In this document: piece after piece, positions 35,132 through 42,942 of the stretch
Layout: each line of letters opens with the position of its first letter
How positions within the stretch are numbered: the stretch's first letter is position 1
DNA from: Hymenobacter fodinae
GTDB lineage: Bacteria > Bacteroidota > Bacteroidia > Cytophagales > Hymenobacteraceae
Direction of reading: 5' to 3'
Assembly (NCBI RefSeq): GCF_004745825.1
Contig: NZ_SRLA01000003.1
Span: 372,001-436,000, forward strand
Length of the DNA stretch: 64,000 nt
Program-made: the position numbers and the translations under genes
Notes under the pieces: generated by a model
Told to the model about the DNA's origin: nothing
Database searches by the model: none
The model's input: only the letters and a program-made list of their open reading frames with translations

Positions 35132-35899
35132 ATGGAAATAACCTTTCTCGGTACGGGCACGTCGCAAGGGGTGCCCGTGATTGGGTGTACCTGTGCCGTG
35201 TGCCGCTCCGTGGATTACCGCGACAAGCGCCTGCGCGTATCAGTGCACCTGCAGGTGCAGGGAAAAAGCATCATCATCGACTCGGGGCCCGACTTCCGGC
35301 AGCAGGCACTGCGGGAGCAGGTCAACCACCTCGACGCGCTGGTGTTCACGCACGAGCACAAAGACCATACGGGTGGCCTAGATGACATTCGGGCGTATAA
35401 TTTCCGGCAGCAGCAGGACATGCCCATTCATGCCGAGCCACGAGTGATTGAGCAGCTGAAGCGGGAGTACTCCTACATTTTTGCCGAGCATAAGTACCCG
35501 GGCATTCCGCAGGTAGAAATTCACCCCATCCTCAGCGATACCGAGAGCTTCTGGGTGCAGGGGGTGGAGTTTCAACCCATTCGGGCGTTGCACTACAAGT
35601 TGCCAGTGCTGGGCTTTCGGGTGGAAAACTTCACCTACGTCACCGACGCCAATCATCTTACTCCCGAGGCCATGGAACGCATGCGCGGCTCGGAGGTTAT
35701 TGTGCTTAATGCCCTGCGCCACGAAAAGCACATTTCCCACTTTACCCTGCAGGAGGCCGTGGATATTTTGGAGGACCTAGCTCCGAGCCGCGCCTACCTC
35801 ACGCACATCAGCCACCAGCTCGGCCGCCACCGGGAAGTGGAAGCCGAGCTGCCAGACTTCATCCGCCTGGCCTACGACGGCCTGCGCGTAAAACTCTAG
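35132..35899 (+). CDS. MBL-fold metallohydrolase, PhnP-like
   Basis: 255 residues. The metal motif is THEHKDHTGG (His74, His76, Asp78, His79). Near the N-terminus GTGTSQGVP is followed by Cys19, Cys21 and Cys24 (GCTCAVC), a structural-zinc arrangement as in PhnP phosphodiesterases. The family hydrolyses cyclic phosphodiesters; no phn genes are nearby, so the substrate is open. The stop TAG is part of a CTAGGCCACT motif. Confidence 0.88.
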   Translation: MEITFLGTGTSQGVPVIGCTCAVCRSVDYRDKRLRVSVHLQVQGKSIIIDSGPDFRQQALREQVNHLDALVFTHEHKDHTGGLDDIRAYNFRQQQDMPIHAEPRVIEQLKREYSYIFAEHKYPGIPQVEIHPILSDTESFWVQGVEFQPIRALHYKLPVLGFRVENFTYVTDANHLTPEAMERMRGSEVIVLNALRHEKHISHFTLQEAVDILEDLAPSRAYLTHISHQLGRHREVEAELPDFIRLAYDGLRVKL

Positions 35900-35915
35900 G
35901 CCACTGCCCTGAATA

Positions 35916-36383
35916 TTAATTGGGTTTGGTCACTCGGAACGTCAGGCCAAACTGCTGCTTTGTTGGATTGTCATATTCCTTTACCTGCTTATCAAGCTGC
36001 CATTGCACGTAAGTAAGCAGATAGCGGCGCCCATTTGCCCGTACACTGAGTGTGTCATTCGGTAGAAGGTTCTTTGGCGGCGTTACTTGCGGCAACACCT
36101 GAGTTTGGCCTTGTGCATCTGTTATGCGCAATGTAGGCCAGGCCATTGTTCCCACTAAGCACTTCGCATTTGGCGGGCAATACGTGAAAGCAACCTCATC
36201 AAGCTTTACAGTTAGCTCAGGTTGTTGCTGCGTTGGCAGCGAGGCCTGCTGTTGATAGTGCAAGGTGAAATCCTTGTCGAAAGCGGCAGCAATTTCAGAC
36301 GGCTGCTCGTCTGGCTTCACATCAGATTTATGGCAAGCGCCCAGGCCTAGGCCAGTCAGTAAAAGGAATACAGGTAGTTTCAT
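35916..36383 (-). CDS. Small lipoprotein of unknown function
   Basis: 155 residues from the ATG at 36381-36383; a longer frame to 36455 begins with 24 residues unlike a signal peptide. The lipobox is GLGAC (Cys17), followed by an acidic linker and a beta-rich domain (LTVKLDEVAFTYCPPNAKCLVG). The two Cys in CPPNAKC probably form a disulfide. The position of the Cys loop resembles lipoproteins that share a C-x5-C turn, but I cannot name the family. Confidence 0.75.
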   Translation of the reverse strand: MKLPVFLLLTGLGLGACHKSDVKPDEQPSEIAAAFDKDFTLHYQQQASLPTQQQPELTVKLDEVAFTYCPPNAKCLVGTMAWPTLRITDAQGQTQVLPQVTPPKNLLPNDTLSVRANGRRYLLTYVQWQLDKQVKEYDNPTKQQFGLTFRVTKPN

Positions 36384-36569
36384 AGAGTGGGGTAGAAATA
36401 AGAGTAGTGCCGGCTGATGCAAGCATGATTTCTCTACCAGGAGGCCAGAACTCAAGCGAAAGGTTGCATGTGGCGTCCGTTTGCTAGTGTAGTCTCGCTA
36501 CGTTTTTCTGAGAAGACAACTGGCTGTTCATTCCATTCCAGATAATTTCGCCGCTAGGCCACTACCCTC

Positions 36570-38153
36570 ATGCACACCAATTATTACTTTCTGCGCCAAC
36601 TAGCTCCCGCTCTTACCCAACAACTCGCGGGCTACCGGGTAGCGGCTTGCTTCTCGCAAGAGAAGGACGAATTGGTAGTAGGATTAACGAATGGAACCCA
36701 GGAGTTTTGGTTGAAGGCCCAGCTGGCCGCGGCCGGTCCTATGCTTGCCCTGCCTGAGTCGTTTCACCGGGCCCGGCAAAATTCCGTGGATCTGCTGCCT
36801 GAGCTGCTAGGCCAGGTAGTAGCGCAGGTAGAGGCTTGGCCCAACGACCGGGTCCTGGACTTTACGTTTGTAAGCGGGGCCACTCTGTTGTTTAAGCTGT
36901 ATAGCACGCGGCCCAATGCAGTATTTCGGAGCGCGCCGGAAGCTGAGGCCGAGTTGTTTCATCAGCGCTACACCGCCGATGCAGAGCTGCGCTCCATCCC
37001 TGCTGAGCCAAACGGCTTAGACGAAACACCCTCATCTACAAATCCCCTCAAAGCCTACCCCAGCCTCGGCGACGTGGCCCTGACCTACCTCCGCACCCGT
37101 GGTTACGACCCCGCCCCCATTGAAACAAAGTGGGAGCTGGTGCAACAAGTAGTGCATGAGCTGGAGCAGCCAGCAGCCTTTTACATTATCCGCTTGGATG
37201 GTCGTACTCGTCTGAGTTTACTGCCCGTCGGGGAAGTGGAGCATACGCTGCCGGCTGAAGATCCTATTGGTGCCTTGCGTCGCTTTGTACCCCTGCTGCT
37301 TAACCGCCGGGCCTACGAGGCCGAGCTGCGCCAGTTACGGCAGACGCTGGAGAAGCGGGCTGATGAAGCTACTACCAGCGCCCAACACGCCCGGCAGCGC
37401 CTGCACGCCCTGGAAAACACCGTGGGCTACCGACAAACTGCCGACCTGATTATGGCGCACCTAAGCCAGATACCAGCCGGAGCCGCGCAGGTAGAAGTAG
37501 TCGACTTTTACCAGAACAATCAGCCGCGCCTCATCAAGCTCAAGCCCGCCGAAACACCTCAACGAACGGCTCAGAATCTATACCGCAAGGCCAAAAACCA
37601 GCAGCTTGAAACCCGTGAACTACTTGCCCGGGCCGAGCGCCGCGAAACGGAAGCCTTCTGGAGCCTGGAGCGACTAGAGGAGCTAGAATCTCTCCCGGCC
37701 GGTGACTTGCGCGCCCTGCGCCAGTGGCGCAAGCAGCACGGCCTCGACCCGGCTACGGCGGCCAAAGTGGCCCAAGAGCTTCCCTTCAAAGTTTTTGAGG
37801 ATAGCGGCTTTACCATTCTGGTGGGCCGTAACGCCCAAAACAACGACCTGCTTACCCAGCGCTACGCCCACAAAGACGACTTGTGGCTGCATGCCAAGGA
37901 CGTCACGGGCTCGCACGTAGTTATTCGGCACCGCGCGGGGCACTCGGTGCCGGAGCCAGTGCTGGAACGCGCAGCCCAGTTGGCCGCCTGGTATTCGCGG
38001 CGCAAGAATGACTCGCTCTGCCCGGTAACTTATACTCCCAAGAAGTTTGTTCGGAAGCCCAAGGGCGCCATTGCCGGCCAAGTAGTGGTAGAGCGCGAGA
38101 ATGTGCTGCTCGTGGTGCCCGCCAACCCGTTTGAACGCAACGGAGTGGCTTAG
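36570..38153 (+). CDS. NFACT-domain protein, RqcH-like
   Basis: 527 residues. The N-terminal NFACT-N domain (about 1-190) is followed by a helical/coiled-coil region (about 240-400, with ELRQLRQTLEKRADEATT) and the C-terminal NFACT-R domain (GFTILVGRNAQNNDLLTQ, then KDDLWLHAKDVTGSHVVIR and RAGHSVPEPVLERAAQLAA). RqcH recruits tRNA-Ala to stalled 50S-peptidyl-tRNA complexes and adds C-terminal Ala tails. The key D-W-L-H element is intact. It ends 65 bp before tRNA-Leu, in the opposite direction. Confidence 0.88.
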   Translation: MHTNYYFLRQLAPALTQQLAGYRVAACFSQEKDELVVGLTNGTQEFWLKAQLAAAGPMLALPESFHRARQNSVDLLPELLGQVVAQVEAWPNDRVLDFTFVSGATLLFKLYSTRPNAVFRSAPEAEAELFHQRYTADAELRSIPAEPNGLDETPSSTNPLKAYPSLGDVALTYLRTRGYDPAPIETKWELVQQVVHELEQPAAFYIIRLDGRTRLSLLPVGEVEHTLPAEDPIGALRRFVPLLLNRRAYEAELRQLRQTLEKRADEATTSAQHARQRLHALENTVGYRQTADLIMAHLSQIPAGAAQVEVVDFYQNNQPRLIKLKPAETPQRTAQNLYRKAKNQQLETRELLARAERRETEAFWSLERLEELESLPAGDLRALRQWRKQHGLDPATAAKVAQELPFKVFEDSGFTILVGRNAQNNDLLTQRYAHKDDLWLHAKDVTGSHVVIRHRAGHSVPEPVLERAAQLAAWYSRRKNDSLCPVTYTPKKFVRKPKGAIAGQVVVERENVLLVVPANPFERNGVA

Positions 38154-38175
38154 CAAAGCGAAAGAACCTAAAACG

Positions 38176-38210
38176 AAAAAGCCTGCCTCAGAAATCGAAG
38201 CAGGCTTTTT
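38176..38210. terminator. Intrinsic terminator
   Basis: AAAAAGCCTGC / GCAGGCTTTTT hairpin with T-tract between the RqcH gene and tRNA-Leu, acting for both convergent transcripts. Confidence 0.85.
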
Positions 38211-38217
38211 GCTAGAG

Positions 38218-38299
38218 TGCGCGCGGGGAGATTCGAACTCCCACACCCGAAGGCACCACCCCCTCAAGATGGCGTGTCTACCAGTTTCACCACGTGCGC
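38218..38299 (-). tRNA. tRNA-Leu(GAG)
   Basis: On the minus strand the 82-nt sequence starts GCGCACGTGGTGAAACTGG and folds as a class II leucine tRNA. The D arm has GTGAAACTGGTAGACAC. The anticodon stem is CCATC/GGTGG around TTGAGGG, giving anticodon GAG. The variable arm is TGCCTTCGGGTGT and the T arm GGGAG-TTCGAAT-CTCCC. The acceptor has one A-C mismatch and CCA is not encoded. It reads CUC and CUU codons. Confidence 0.93.
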
Positions 38300-38372
38300 A
38301 AATGTGGTCAAGCACTCTGTAGATAAGTCGAAAACCAAGGCTTTCGGATTCGCTGAGGTGGCGAATCGTGGA

Positions 38373-38403
38373 CAAAAGTAGGGGGCTGCATGGTGCGGTG
38401 CAA
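38373..38403 (-). promoter_or_regulatory. Canonical TTG-N20-TACTTTTG promoter for tRNA-Leu
   Basis: On the minus strand TTG (38401-38403) and TACTTTTG (38373-38380) are separated by 20 bp, the Bacteroidetes -33/-7 spacing. Transcription would start about 68 nt before the mature tRNA 5' end. Confidence 0.7.
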
Positions 38404-38591
38404 GTCCCTCGCGGTATTTTTTCTACTCCGGCTGACCACTCTAGGCCAATTGTGAGCCTTGCGCACTCAGTATCAGCGGCAAGCCAATTCACATTTCCTT
38501 CATGCCTGGCGAAATATTTTTCCGATTCTCTCTTTCTTAGTGGGTGCCGCTCCCCCCGAAGCGCGTTTATCCACTATCCCATCTTCCGCGC

Positions 38592-39068
38592 ATGTTCCTC
38601 ACTCCTCCTACCTCCGCTTCATCCTCATCTAGCTTTTTCGCCCGGTTTGCTGGCAGCATCACGGCGTGGTCGGGCACCACGCTTGCCTTCTGCCTAGCCC
38701 TAGGCCTGGTGCTCATTTGGGCCCTGATGGGTCCTTTGTTTCACTACTCCGAAACTTGGCAACTGGTCATTAATACGGGCACTACCATCATCACTTTCCT
38801 GATGGTGTTTCTGATTCAGCGGGCTCAAAACAAGGATTCGCTGGTTCTGCATCTGAAGTTGAATGAACTGATTGCGGCTCACAAAGGCGCCAGCAACCGA
38901 TTAATTAACGCCCAGGATTTTACGGAGGATGAAATTCATGTGCTGCACCAATATTTCTGCCTGTTGGCCGAAAAAGCCAAGCACGACCACGACCTGGGCC
39001 GGACGCACTCTGTGGAGGAAGCCGAGGAAAATCATCAGGAAAAACGGCGCGCCCGTGCCCGCAAATAA
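38592..39068 (+). CDS. Low-affinity iron permease family protein
   Basis: 158 residues from the ATG at 38592; an ATG at 38544 adds an unlikely basic leader. Two transmembrane helices (LAFCLALGLVLIWALMGPLF, about 33-52, and VINTGTTIITFLMVFLIQ, about 60-77) bracket the conserved WQLVINTGTTIITF motif of this family, then NKDSLVLHLKLNELIAA. The C-terminus is His- and Lys-rich. Iron or another cation is the presumed substrate; the family is small and poorly tested. Dps and VIT1-like genes follow. Confidence 0.85.
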   Translation: MFLTPPTSASSSSSFFARFAGSITAWSGTTLAFCLALGLVLIWALMGPLFHYSETWQLVINTGTTIITFLMVFLIQRAQNKDSLVLHLKLNELIAAHKGASNRLINAQDFTEDEIHVLHQYFCLLAEKAKHDHDLGRTHSVEEAEENHQEKRRARARK

Positions 39069-39069
39069 C

Positions 39070-39104
39070 AAAACAGCCCCCTTCAGCTAAGAAGGGGGCT
39101 GTTT
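39070..39104. terminator. Bidirectional intrinsic terminator
   Basis: AAAACAGCCCCCTTC / GAAGGGGGCTGTTT stem between the iron permease-like and Dps genes, which converge. Confidence 0.85.
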
Positions 39105-39122
39105 CATGCCTAATTACAGTGC

Positions 39123-39830
39123 TTATTCAGCACGCGCCAGGGGAGTGTCTACGACGTGCTCTGACACGAACCACACCTGCATTTCATTGGTGCGCATTAC
39201 GTTGCTTACAATAAGGTCGTTAGTCCCGTCGTCGCCAGAATCGTCGGCGCGCTTAGCAAAGTCGTGGCAGTTCTTGAGGATAATCTGGTGCGCTTCCAGC
39301 AGGCGCGACACCTGAATAGGCGCCTCTTCCCGGTCGCGGGGCGGACGCGGAATGCTGGTTACCTCGGCAATATCAGCAGCCATAGCTACGGCAACGCCAC
39401 CCAGAATCTGAATGCGTTCAGCAATCATATCAATGAGGGCATCTTGCTCTTCATAGTGCTTATCGTAGAGAAGGTGCAGCTGGTAGAAAGTGGGGCCTAC
39501 TACCTGCCAGTGGTGCTTTTTGTACATGTCGCGAATGGTGCACGTATCGGCCAGCATCTGGTTCAGCATTTCCACGCTTTCCTGACGGGTATTGGAATCA
39601 AGGCCGATGGGCAGGCGCTGAGAAACTGTGCCGTAGCGCTGCAACGGGGCAGGAGCGTTAAACTGCTGGTTCAGGATGGGCTGCACGCTGGGGGCAGTTT
39701 GCCCGTTGGAAGAGGCTTGTCCATCTTGCCCATTGGATGCAGCTTTGGCCGAAGCTTTAGCAGGAGTAGCTTTTTTGGCAGCAGGTGCTTTAGCAGCGGC
39801 CGGAGTATCTTTGGTGGTGGTCTTAGCCAT
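39123..39830 (-). CDS. dps: Dps-family ferritin with histone-like N-terminal tail
   Basis: 235 residues. Residues about 65-235 form the Dps fold, with the ferroxidase segment MYKKHHWQVVGPTFYQLHLL followed by DKHYEEQDALIDMIAERI. The first 45 residues are Ala/Lys/Pro-rich (AAAKAPAAKKATPAKASAKA), like histone H1 tails, and probably bind DNA. Usual Dps proteins are about 160-170 residues. Iron oxidation and DNA protection during starvation are the known roles. Neighbours are iron permease- and VIT1-like genes. Confidence 0.92.
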   Translation of the reverse strand: MAKTTTKDTPAAAKAPAAKKATPAKASAKAASNGQDGQASSNGQTAPSVQPILNQQFNAPAPLQRYGTVSQRLPIGLDSNTRQESVEMLNQMLADTCTIRDMYKKHHWQVVGPTFYQLHLLYDKHYEEQDALIDMIAERIQILGGVAVAMAADIAEVTSIPRPPRDREEAPIQVSRLLEAHQIILKNCHDFAKRADDSGDDGTNDLIVSNVMRTNEMQVWFVSEHVVDTPLARAE

Positions 39831-39938
39831 GATTGGAATGAGATAGTAGTGCAGAGAAAGCCACCAGGGGTGGTTGCTTGTTATGCCATACGTAGGCTAA
39901 GCGCTCAGGTTAACCGAAAATCATCAGATTAGACCCTC

Positions 39939-40658
39939 ATGCCACACGTTCACGCTACGCACCCCCACCCCGAAGACCATCTCACAAGCTCCGCCATGCT
40001 CCAGGACATCGTGATAGGCCTATCGGATGGCCTAACGGTACCGTTTGCGCTGGCGGCCGGGCTGAGCGGGGCCGTTAGCTCTTCGGCCCTAGTCATAACG
40101 GCTGGGCTGGCCGAAATTGTGGCGGGCTCCATTGCTATGGGGCTGGGTGGCTACCTCTCGGGCCGAACTGAGGTAGAGCATTATGAGTCGGAGCTGGCGC
40201 GGGAGTACCGCGAGATTCAGGAAGTACCGGCCGTTGAGCGCGAAGAGGTGCGGGAACTCCTGCAGGAAATTGGCTTGTCACCGGCCACGGTGGAGCAGGC
40301 CGTGCAGGAACTCACTGCCGACTCCGATCAGTGGGTGAAGTTTATGATGAAGTACGAGCTAGGCCTAGAAAAGCCAGACCCCAAGCAAGCCCCCAAAAGT
40401 GCTGCCACTATTAGCCTGGCCTACGCCATTGGGGGCTTGATTCCATTGAGCGCCTACTTTTTCACGACCACTCCTGACGAGGGCTTATTGTGGTCGGCGG
40501 TGATTACACTGGTGTGCCTGTTTGTTTTCGGGTATCTGAAAAGCCGCCTCACGGGGCAGCCTCCAGTATGGGGTGCTCTCAAAATGGCTGGAACTGGGGC
40601 GCTGGCGGCTGGCGCGGCCTTTTGGGTAGCTCGGCAGTTTCAGCCCCACGAAGGATAA
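39939..40658 (+). CDS. VIT1/CCC1-family iron/manganese transporter
   Basis: 239 residues with about five transmembrane helices. The signature DIVIGLSDGLTVPFALAAGLSG lies at 25-46, followed by ITAGLAEIVAGSIAMGLGGYLSGRTE. The central hydrophilic loop (about 80-155), rich in Glu, carries the metal-binding EYREIQEVP and EEVRELLQEIG segments. It probably exports Fe2+ or Mn2+ out of the cytoplasm. It is divergent from Dps, and the two are likely expressed for the same metal stress. Confidence 0.9.
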   Translation: MPHVHATHPHPEDHLTSSAMLQDIVIGLSDGLTVPFALAAGLSGAVSSSALVITAGLAEIVAGSIAMGLGGYLSGRTEVEHYESELAREYREIQEVPAVEREEVRELLQEIGLSPATVEQAVQELTADSDQWVKFMMKYELGLEKPDPKQAPKSAATISLAYAIGGLIPLSAYFFTTTPDEGLLWSAVITLVCLFVFGYLKSRLTGQPPVWGALKMAGTGALAAGAAFWVARQFQPHEG

Positions 40659-40677
40659 TACTGGCCTAGCCGCCGCT

Positions 40678-40685
40678 TACCTTTG
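40678..40685 (+). promoter_or_regulatory. TAnnTTTG-type -7 element
   Basis: TACCTTTG lies 34 bp before the membrane-protein start chosen at 40720, so this gene has its own promoter and is not merely read from the VIT1 gene. Confidence 0.5.
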
Positions 40686-40719
40686 CTCATCAGTGGCCTA
40701 CCGTGCCGCCACCCCTAGC

Positions 40720-41172
40720 ATGAATGAAGCTCATCTGCACCTGCTGCTCAACCACGTACCTATTCTCGGCAGTCTGTTTGGCTTGGTAACCCTGGCAGTA
40801 GGCCTGTTACGCTCCGATGCCAGCGTGATGCGCACGGGCCTCATAGCCCTGCTAGGAGCCGCTGTGCTCTGTTTACCGGTTCAACTCACGGGTGAGGGTG
40901 CGGAAGAAGTTCTGCAAGGCCTCCCTAATATATCAGCCTCTATTATCAATGCCCACGAGGAAGCCGCCGAAGTAGCGTTTTGGGTGCTGGAGCTAACGGG
41001 TGCTCTGGCTATACTGACGCTGCTGCAAGCTACGCGCACTCAGTTGATGGCCCGCCTTGTGTTAGCTAGTGCGGTGCTGAGCTTTGTTCTGCTGGCGTGG
41101 GCAGGCAGCCTGGGCGGACAAATCAGTCACCCGGAGGCCCGGGCCGGTTTTGTGGCGCCATCGGTTGAGTGA
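40720..41172 (+). CDS. Four-helix membrane protein of unknown function
   Basis: 150 residues from the ATG at 40720; an upstream ATG at 40693 is less likely given the promoter. It begins with MNEAHLHLLLNHVPILGSLFG, a His-rich start seen in DUF2231-like membrane proteins, and has about four hydrophobic helices with Glu and His residues between (INAHEEAAEVAFWVLE). The His residues could bind heme or metal. It lies 61 bp after the VIT1-like gene. Confidence 0.75.
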   Translation: MNEAHLHLLLNHVPILGSLFGLVTLAVGLLRSDASVMRTGLIALLGAAVLCLPVQLTGEGAEEVLQGLPNISASIINAHEEAAEVAFWVLELTGALAILTLLQATRTQLMARLVLASAVLSFVLLAWAGSLGGQISHPEARAGFVAPSVE

Positions 41173-41237
41173 ACAGTCGTAACGTAAGCAACTGGTCAGC
41201 AGTATAGTTCTTTTTATCACTTTTCAGTTTCCCAGCT

Positions 41238-41765
41238 ATGGCATTCCCCTTCGTTGGCAACTCCTCCTCCGCCATTGGCCAATTGCTCGCCACGCTGCCC
41301 CAAACTGGCCGCTTGGAGTGGATAGGCCTACGCCCCGTCCGGCGAGAACCCCTGCTTTCAGTGCCGGAAGCCACCGTTGAAACTGACCGCCACTTGGCCG
41401 GCGACCATGCCCGCCCGCGGCCTGGGGGCAAGCGGCAGGTTACCCTTATTCAGCACGAGCATCTGGCGGCCGTGGCGGGTTATCTAGGCCACCCCTCTCC
41501 CATCGACCCCGGCCGCTTGCGGCGCAACTTATCCGTGAGTGGTATTAATCTGCTTTCCCTCAAAAACCGCCGCATCCGGATTGGGGAGGAAGTAATTCTG
41601 GAAATTACGGGTGAGTGCCACCCTTGCTCCCGCATGGAAGAAGAATTGGGCCCGGGGGGCTATAATGCCATGCGGGGTCACGGTGGACTCACGGCCCGTA
41701 TCCTTATGGGAGGCACAATCAGGGTTGGCGACCAAGTGCAGGTAATCACCGACGAGCCCCAGTAG
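41238..41765 (+). CDS. MOSC-domain protein
   Basis: 175 residues. It starts the MOSC core near LEWIGLRPVRREP, has GDHARPRPGGKRQVTLIQHEHL, and contains the conserved Cys in ITGECHPCSRMEEELGPGGY, where a sulfurated or Mo-linked Cys is expected in molybdenum cofactor sulfurase C-terminal proteins. YiiM-type MOSC proteins reduce N-hydroxylated compounds. It is not near molybdopterin genes. The stop TAG overlaps a TAGGCCACT motif. Confidence 0.85.
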   Translation: MAFPFVGNSSSAIGQLLATLPQTGRLEWIGLRPVRREPLLSVPEATVETDRHLAGDHARPRPGGKRQVTLIQHEHLAAVAGYLGHPSPIDPGRLRRNLSVSGINLLSLKNRRIRIGEEVILEITGECHPCSRMEEELGPGGYNAMRGHGGLTARILMGGTIRVGDQVQVITDEPQ

Positions 41766-41780
41766 GCCACTCTTACTGGC

Positions 41781-42212
41781 TCAGACGGTAACGCTAGGAA
41801 TCAGAAAGGCCTCACAGCGAATGGAAGCGTTGAGTAACTTCGAGACCGGGCAATTGGCTTGCGCGTCGGCCACTAACTCCTGAAACTTTTCCTCCTTCAT
41901 ACCGGGTATCTGCGCCTCAACTACCAGCACTGATTCGCGGACCAAGCCCTCCTCCATCACGATTTCGCAACGGGTATCAATGCGGGTAGCCACGAAGCCC
42001 GCAACCTGCAGGTTGAAGGCCAACTTCATGGACAGGCAGCCCGCGTGGGCGGCAGCAATTAGCTCCTCTGGGTTCGTTCCCGAGCCATTAGCAAAACGCG
42101 TTGTATAAGAATACGGGGTGCTCTTGAGTACTTCACTCGTTGTATTCAGTTGGCCGTAGCCATCCGTCCCTCTTCCGTACCAATGGGCGTTAGCAACGCG
42201 ATTAATCGACAT
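41781..42212 (-). CDS. OsmC-family peroxiredoxin
   Basis: 143 residues, typical length. The peroxidatic Cys59 lies in AAAHAGCLSMKLAF and the second Cys122-region in DAQANCPVSKLL. The sequence GSGTNPEELIAAAHAGC is diagnostic. OsmC enzymes reduce organic hydroperoxides with dihydrolipoamide. It is single and convergent with the MOSC gene. Confidence 0.93.
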   Translation of the reverse strand: MSINRVANAHWYGRGTDGYGQLNTTSEVLKSTPYSYTTRFANGSGTNPEELIAAAHAGCLSMKLAFNLQVAGFVATRIDTRCEIVMEEGLVRESVLVVEAQIPGMKEEKFQELVADAQANCPVSKLLNASIRCEAFLIPSVTV

Positions 42213-42631
42213 AAAGTATGCTATTGTCTAGAGTGCTATTCTACTCTACGAAAGTAATACAATAGGCCTTCAGAATAACCATTAGGTATGCCTACAGCCA
42301 CCTTAAGGAGAAGTTGGTTCTGCAACCAGCCTGATTGATGTACCCACCTGATTTTCTGCAACCTAGCGAATTGAGCTTTTACAACACAGTATGACAAATC
42401 ATATACACCTCATTATCTATGGTTTAGCTATCAGCGTTAGCGCTTGCTCTAATTTTTTTCCATTTTCTTAAATCTATTATATTTTTTACTCCGTAGTTAT
42501 AACTGAACGGCCGGGGGCTACCTATCTACTCAGCCCCCGTGCTTGACTGTCCTTTCTATATTCTATCCTGAGGCCTCACACCTAGCCCAGGTTCCACAAT
42601 TAGTGTCTATTGCTAACGCTTCTAGATTCGT
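42213..42631. other. AT-rich spacer with no gene seen
   Basis: About 420 bp, much more AT-rich than the flanks (runs such as TTTTTTTCCATTTTCTTAAAT), with no open frame of note. It probably holds the promoters of the OsmC gene and the small gene at 42632. I see no conserved RNA fold. Confidence 0.5.
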
Positions 42632-42832
42632 ATGGGACCTACCTCACCATCCTCCACCCTACCCGCCACAGCGGTAGCTCTACTTTTACTATCGAGCGGA
42701 CTGCTCACCCTGCCAGTTTGGACCTCTGGCCGTTTCCGGTTGGCACAGCCTTTCCCCGGTTCTTCCGAAACCGATACGGCCGATGAGCAATCGGTAACCG
42801 CACGTTTACGCAATCGTCGGCACCGCTTCTAA
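42632..42832 (+). CDS. Possible small secreted or membrane peptide
   Basis: 66 residues. It has a hydrophobic stretch (ATAVALLLLSSGLLTLPVW, about 12-30) and a basic C-terminus (TARLRNRRHRF), the composition of a small exported or anchored protein. It is closed by the terminator at 42874. Upstream AT-rich DNA could hold its promoter. It may also be a chance frame; no homology is recognised. Confidence 0.4.
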   Translation: MGPTSPSSTLPATAVALLLLSSGLLTLPVWTSGRFRLAQPFPGSSETDTADEQSVTARLRNRRHRF

Positions 42833-42873
42833 GAGAAGCAATTGGCCGAGAGGCATTCTGTGATTTTTCAACA

Positions 42874-42912
42874 AAAAAGCGGCGCTACTCCGGTTGGAAT
42901 AGCGCCGCTTTT
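42874..42912. terminator. Bidirectional intrinsic terminator
   Basis: AAAAAGCGGCGCTA / TAGCGCCGCTTTT hairpin; it ends the minus-strand Ro60-PARG-Y RNA-rtcB transcript, just after the rtcB stop. Confidence 0.85.
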
Positions 42913-42942
42913 CTGTTTTGTCACTGGCCTAGGCCAGGGGTC

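Noticed and set aside
38368..38697. Plus-strand frame between tRNA-Leu and the iron permease gene
   Set aside because: It crosses the tRNA promoter and the real start of the permease-like gene, and resembles nothing.
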